This document shows, piece by piece, positions 6,931 to 9,724 of a stretch of 9,724 nt of DNA (positions are counted from its first letter, which is position 1; each line of letters begins with the position of its first letter). Source of the stretch: Promethearchaeota archaeon (GTDB taxonomy: Archaea > Asgardarchaeota > Lokiarchaeia > Sigynarchaeales > SOKP01). The DNA lies in NCBI GenBank assembly GCA_016839425.1, contig JAEOUI010000368.1, forward strand, positions 1 to 9,724. Reading direction: 5' to 3'. A program made the translations under genes and the position numbers. The notes under the pieces were generated by a model. It was not told the origin of the DNA. It saw only the letters and a list, made by a program, of their open reading frames with translations, and searched no databases.

Positions 6931-7383
6931 ATGCCTTACGATTTTTTACTTAAAGACCTAAATGCAAGCAAAAGTCAAAAGAAAATCGGAACCGACAAGG
7001 GGTTGGCAAAAATAGGCGATGGCATTGTTAATTTAGCGTACTCGGTTGCTAAATCCATATATCTCACGAAAAACGCTGAAAGCAACTCGATAATAAGAAC
7101 GGGATGGAAAGTTAGTAAGGAAGTCTTGTCAAACGCCTTAAAAAACGCGGGCTTAAAGAGTTTCGCTAAAAACAGGGCAGACGCTCACGATATTGCCGAC
7201 ACGGCAGAAGCTATTGTTGCTTATATTTGGTTAAACGACTTCTTGAGCGTGAAAGAGATGGTTGATCTATTAGTCGCAAATCTTGAAGGAGATTTGTATA
7301 AGAGAACGGAAGAAACGAAAAACGCAACCAAGGCATTTACCGTTTTGTTAGATAACCTCAAAAAATATTTACCGGAGAGCTAA
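6931..7383 (+). CDS. Archaeal ribonuclease III-like protein (PF11469-type)
   Basis: 150 residues, all-helical, cytosolic. Two blocks recall the RNase III catalytic domain. KGLAKIGDGIVNLAYSVA (residues 23-40) corresponds to the signature ERLEFLGDAVL. DIADTAEAIVAYIWL (87-101) corresponds to the second block with D-x-x-E. D30, D90 and E93 match catalytic metal ligands, but the two signature glutamates are replaced by K23 and A26. I recall a short archaeal RNase III-like family (structure known from Pyrococcus) with a similar KGLAKLGD block, so this may be a family trait. There is no double-stranded-RNA-binding domain. Substrate is unknown and catalysis uncertain; RNA processing is inferred. It lies 59 bases after rpo11, probably with its own promoter, and two bases before the DUF99 gene. 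Confidence 0.65.
   Translation: MPYDFLLKDLNASKSQKKIGTDKGLAKIGDGIVNLAYSVAKSIYLTKNAESNSIIRTGWKVSKEVLSNALKNAGLKSFAKNRADAHDIADTAEAIVAYIWLNDFLSVKEMVDLLVANLEGDLYKRTEETKNATKAFTVLLDNLKKYLPES
7374..7377 (+). promoter_or_regulatory. Shine-Dalgarno site of the DUF99 gene
   Basis: GGAG lies eight bases before the GTG at 7386, inside the last codons of the preceding gene. It is the clearest ribosome binding site in the window. It supports the GTG start over the in-frame ATG at 7407 and shows co-translation with the RNase III-like gene. Confidence 0.6.
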
Positions 7384-7385
7384 CC

Positions 7386-7955
7386 GTGAAAGAAAATCCA
7401 ATTGTCATGGGATTTGACGACGCTCGATATGAGGGGTTTGATACAAAAAAAACAAGATTAATTGGCGTTATTTGTCAAGGAACGAGAATGGTAGGCGTTT
7501 CAATTGGTGAGATTGACATCGACGGTACTAATTCCACGGATGTGCTCGTGAATCTCGTGAAACTCAACGAAAATCATGTTCAATATGTAATTACCGACAC
7601 GATCACTTTTGGCGGGTTCAACATCATGGACATTAAACGCGTTTATCAAGAAACCAAAAAACCAGTGATTGCAGTTGTTGATAGATGCGTGGATTTAATT
7701 TCAGTAAAACGGGCGCTTGTAAAAAAATTTCCCGATAATTACCGAGATAAATTAAAGCTCATTATCAATGCTGGAAACCTGTATCAACACAAAATAGCGA
7801 CTGCTGGAGGGGACGCAACTATTTATTATCATTCCATTGGAATTGAAGAAGATAAGGTAAATGTATTATTGGACAGGATTTCAATTGATTCAAAGCAACC
7901 CGAATGCACGAGGATGGCACACCTCATAGGAAGAGGTTTTACTATAAAAAATTAA
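7386..7955 (+). CDS. DUF99 (UPF0215) family protein, endonuclease V-like fold
   Basis: 189 residues from a GTG start. The family pattern is clear: GFDDARY (9-15), LIGVICQGTRMVGV (25-38), I-x-I-D-G-T-x-S-T-D (43-52), YVITDTITFGGFNIMDI (67-83), KPVIAVVDR (92-100), and a C-terminal block PECTRMAHLIGRG. DUF99 is an almost exclusively archaeal family whose fold is related to endonuclease V. D11/D12 sit where endonuclease V has its first catalytic Asp. Activity is not established to my knowledge; nucleic acid cleavage or repair is an inference from fold. The gene starts two bases after the RNase III-like gene, so the two probably form one translational unit and may share an RNA or DNA metabolic role. 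Its 3' end faces the GTPase gene, 12 bases away. Confidence 0.85.
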   Translation: MKENPIVMGFDDARYEGFDTKKTRLIGVICQGTRMVGVSIGEIDIDGTNSTDVLVNLVKLNENHVQYVITDTITFGGFNIMDIKRVYQETKKPVIAVVDRCVDLISVKRALVKKFPDNYRDKLKLIINAGNLYQHKIATAGGDATIYYHSIGIEEDKVNVLLDRISIDSKQPECTRMAHLIGRGFTIKN

Positions 7956-7967
7956 AAATATGATTTA

Positions 7968-8453
7968 TTAGTTCTCGCTCATTTCGTATTCTAAGATGCT
8001 TTTCATTCGTTCCCTGAGCTCGAGCTTGATGGCGCTCATCTCGTAGGTGGGGATTCCCCCTAGTTTTTCTTGTACGACCTCGGCGCCTAAGGCTCCAGGA
8101 AGATCTTGCTTATTCGCGATGGCAATGACTTTCGAACCTAGATGGTTCGAAAAACGTTCGTACAATTGCTTGGTTTTTTCAAGATTATCCTTTGTGGAGT
8201 CGCAAACTAGCACGGCAAGACCCGAATTCTTGAGAAAATCGTCCCACATTAATTTAAATCGTTTTTGACCTCCAAGATCCCATATAGTGCATTTTTTTCC
8301 CGCCAAAAAACCTTCTTCGATTTCCAAGCCAATGGTAGGCTTGGTCGGCGTATCGAGAGATTTTTCAATCCTTCCCTGAAGAAGCGATATCAATGTGGAT
8401 TTTCCTACACCGGCGTCTCCGAAAAAGCATATTTTACTCTTGTTTTCTACCAA
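7968..8453 (-). CDS. Arf/Arl-like small GTPase
   Basis: 161 residues with all Ras-superfamily motifs in order: P-loop GDAGVGKS (12-19), switch I Thr in KPTIG (T40), WDLGGQ (58-63) with the catalytic-position Gln 63, ANKQDLPGA (113-121), and SAI (140-142). PTIG, WDxGGQ and NKQDLP are Arf-family hallmarks, so it is closer to Arf/Arl than to Rab or Ras. It is an intracellular GTP-dependent switch; in eukaryotes Arf proteins act in membrane traffic. It lacks the N-terminal amphipathic helix and myristoylation Gly of Arf and has no C-terminal Cys, so no lipid anchor is visible. The start is TTG at 8453. An in-frame TAA lies directly before it, and there is no other ATG before the P-loop, so TTG is forced. 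AAAGGT a few bases upstream may be the ribosome binding site. It is divergent from the two-helix membrane protein gene. Confidence 0.92.
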   Translation of the reverse strand: MVENKSKICFFGDAGVGKSTLISLLQGRIEKSLDTPTKPTIGLEIEEGFLAGKKCTIWDLGGQKRFKLMWDDFLKNSGLAVLVCDSTKDNLEKTKQLYERFSNHLGSKVIAIANKQDLPGALGAEVVQEKLGGIPTYEMSAIKLELRERMKSILEYEMSEN

Positions 8454-8480
8454 TTATCTAACCTTTTAATTATTATTTCA

Positions 8481-8494
8481 TTTAATAAAAAAGA
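8481..8494 (-). promoter_or_regulatory. Candidate promoter of the Arf-like GTPase gene
   Basis: On the minus strand TCTTTTTTATTAAA is a TATA-like stretch whose centre lies about 32 bases before the TTG at 8453, giving a very short leader. The 238-base divergent intergenic region (8454-8691) otherwise holds no convincing gene. Its only other features are AT-rich tracts and a short imperfect inverted repeat, GATGTT (8529-8534) and AACATC (8552-8557). Confidence 0.35.
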
Positions 8495-8649
8495 TCAAGA
8501 GGCATCTCAAAAACACGAATAACACGGAGATGTTACTTCAATAATATGCCAAACATCGACGAGATTATTTTCATTCTAAAATAATAAACTATCGAAAATC
8601 CTTTTGTTATTATTTTATGAAGTAAGAGGTACTCATGTTTTAATATTAG

Positions 8650-8660
8650 TTTTTTTATTA
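8650..8660 (+). promoter_or_regulatory. Candidate promoter of the two-helix membrane protein gene
   Basis: TTTTTTTATTA ends 31 bases before the ATG at 8692 and would give a leader of about 10 nt. No Shine-Dalgarno site is visible before that ATG, which fits a short-leader transcript. An ATG at 8685 is in another frame and soon meets a stop. Confidence 0.3.
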
Positions 8661-8691
8661 CAATATCAAAATAAAAACTCATTTATGGATA

Positions 8692-9513
8692 ATGTTGAAA
8701 AAGTTTTTATCTAGGAAACGAAATAAGTATATATTAATTGGGATTCTTGTTGTGTTTCTCTTATTGGGATCGATTCCGTTTATTCTAATCGTTATGGTTC
8801 CGATGGCGGTAACACCCTCGATGTCGTATTTTCCCTTGGGACTTAATACTTCTTGGCTTTTTAACTCTACTGACGATAACGGAAATTGGACTACGAGGAG
8901 ATATATTGGCGAACAATACGAGTTTATTGGCATTGATTTCATGGTGTTCATCCATGAGGAACACGAGGGCGTTTGGCAGAACAAGATGTGGTTGAGTAAG
9001 AACATACAATCGCTTGTCTGGTGGGGATTCGAAGATACGAACACAAAATTTGTTGCAAGCGGAGGATTGACTTATGTTTCAGAACCCGTGGGAGTGGGAC
9101 AATCAAATGGAGGAACGACATCGGGAACGCTCACGATTAAGAGCGGAAATCAAGTTTCCACTGCCAATTTCGTGGGTCGCTACACGATAGAAGCAATTGA
9201 AACCATAATAATTCCTGCGGGGACCTTTCAATCCTGTATTAGGGTGCACGAAATAGAAGACACGCCAGGAGGGTTGGCGGATTTTCGCGTATGGTATGCA
9301 CCAGGAGTTGGACCAATAAAATACGATTATCCTAATCGAGATAATCGGACTGACGAGCTTGTATCGTATAACATTGTACACGACGATCCGTTTGAAAATT
9401 GGCTTCTCCCAAAAGTACCTCGAATTGTGATTGCAACGATAATTTTCTCAATTTTGGGTGTCGTGATTATTTTCATTGCTGTGAAGAAATATAAAAAATC
9501 GAAAAAGGCTTAA
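8692..9513 (+). CDS. Two-helix membrane protein with extracytoplasmic beta-rich domain
   Basis: 273 residues. A basic N-terminus (MLKKFLSRKRNK) precedes a hydrophobic helix (13-37). The extracytoplasmic region, residues about 40-240, contains the sequons NTS, NST, NWT and NRT. A second helix (245-264) and a Lys-rich end (KKYKKSKKA) follow, so both ends are cytoplasmic. Within the outer domain, SYFPLGLNTSWLFN near the start and IIIPAGTFQSCIRVHEI...RVWYAPGVGPIKYDY near the end form a recurring pattern of secreted bacterial and archaeal proteins: FPLxxGxxW, then PAGTF, then WYAxGVGxIK. I cannot name the family with certainty. No catalytic motif is evident. The gene is divergent from the Arf-like GTPase; co-regulation is possible but not shown. 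Confidence 0.75.
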   Translation: MLKKFLSRKRNKYILIGILVVFLLLGSIPFILIVMVPMAVTPSMSYFPLGLNTSWLFNSTDDNGNWTTRRYIGEQYEFIGIDFMVFIHEEHEGVWQNKMWLSKNIQSLVWWGFEDTNTKFVASGGLTYVSEPVGVGQSNGGTTSGTLTIKSGNQVSTANFVGRYTIEAIETIIIPAGTFQSCIRVHEIEDTPGGLADFRVWYAPGVGPIKYDYPNRDNRTDELVSYNIVHDDPFENWLLPKVPRIVIATIIFSILGVVIIFIAVKKYKKSKKA

Positions 9514-9543
9514 GATATAGGAGAAATATTAACTTACTTTATT

Positions 9544-9566
9544 GTTTTTTTATTCCTCTTTTTTTT
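9544..9566 (+). terminator. T-rich terminator after the membrane protein gene
   Basis: Two T-runs, of seven (9545-9551) and eight (9559-9566) bases, separated by ATTCCTC, begin about 31 bases after the TAA at 9511-9513. This fits archaeal U-tract termination. From here to 9724 the sequence is AT-rich; I see no reading frame or RNA gene there. Confidence 0.5.
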
Positions 9567-9724
9567 AAAGGATTAAAAATTAACGAAAACTTCTTTGTCC
9601 CTGAGAATCTCGTTTAATTGATAAATTGCAGATTAGTTATATCCATTTATTTTCATAAAATTTTGCATTGGATAGCAATAAAAAAAGAAAATTGAGATTC
9701 AGTTTAGTAAAAAAGAATCAAAAA

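Noticed and set aside
8529..8557. Inverted repeat GATGTT/AACATC in the divergent intergenic region as an operator or hairpin RNA.
   Set aside because: Only six base pairs with a 17-base loop in AT-rich DNA, so chance is likely.
8679..9381. Minus-strand frames of 121, 74 and 92 residues opposite the two-helix membrane protein.
   Set aside because: The plus-strand frame has clear membrane helices, charged ends and domain motifs. The minus-strand translations have Cys/Ser-rich low-sense composition and no start signals.
9601..9701. CTGAGAATCTC and GAGATTCAG near the right edge as a possible mobile-element end or C/D-box RNA.
   Set aside because: The inverted match is short and imperfect, there is no transposase or target duplication, and no convincing C box pairs with the CTGA.

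Overview
The window looks like chromosomal DNA of an Asgard (Lokiarchaeia-like) archaeon. It is AT-rich, and every complete gene ends in TAA. Promoters look archaeal (AT-rich TATA-like boxes with purine-rich BRE-like flanks, several placed for leaderless mRNAs). The information-processing genes are archaeal (Rpo11, a DUF99 protein, an archaeal RNase III-like protein). They sit beside eukaryote-like parts: an Arf-type small GTPase and a protein with a probable longin/roadblock-like N-terminus.

Minus strand, 1-6143: a surface-protein region. At the left edge is the 5' part of a secreted protein with a DUF2341-like N-terminus (1-641, runs off the window). To its right, read leftwards from 6143, is a very long surface-protein reading frame. 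It has a signal segment, DUF2341-like domain, LamG/ConA-like lectin domain, several beta-sandwich domains, one C-terminal membrane helix and a basic cytoplasmic tail. This frame is interrupted by a single in-frame TAG at 4374-4376. The 26 codons after the TAG are open, contain no ATG, GTG or TTG, and the downstream part stays in the same frame to 1956. The upstream half has the only signal peptide and the downstream half the only membrane anchor, so they look like one protein of 1395 codons. The TAG may be a readthrough or recoded codon (for example pyrrolysine), a recent nonsense mutation, or a sequence error. The stop of this frame abuts (TAAATG) a cytosolic protein at 813-1955 with a longin-like N-terminus and two probable winged-helix domains. 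A membrane receptor and a cytosolic adaptor would therefore be produced together.

Plus strand, 6359-7955: a housekeeping cluster. It encodes RNA polymerase subunit Rpo11 with an unusual long acidic N-terminal extension, an archaeal RNase III-like protein, and, two bases after that gene, a DUF99 protein related to the endonuclease V fold. 

Right part: the Arf-like GTPase (7968-8453, minus, TTG start) is convergent with the DUF99 gene. It is divergent from a two-helix membrane protein with an extracytoplasmic domain (8692-9513, plus). The last 211 bases hold a T-rich terminator and no gene that I can see. No tRNA, rRNA, CRISPR array, insertion sequence or integrase was seen.
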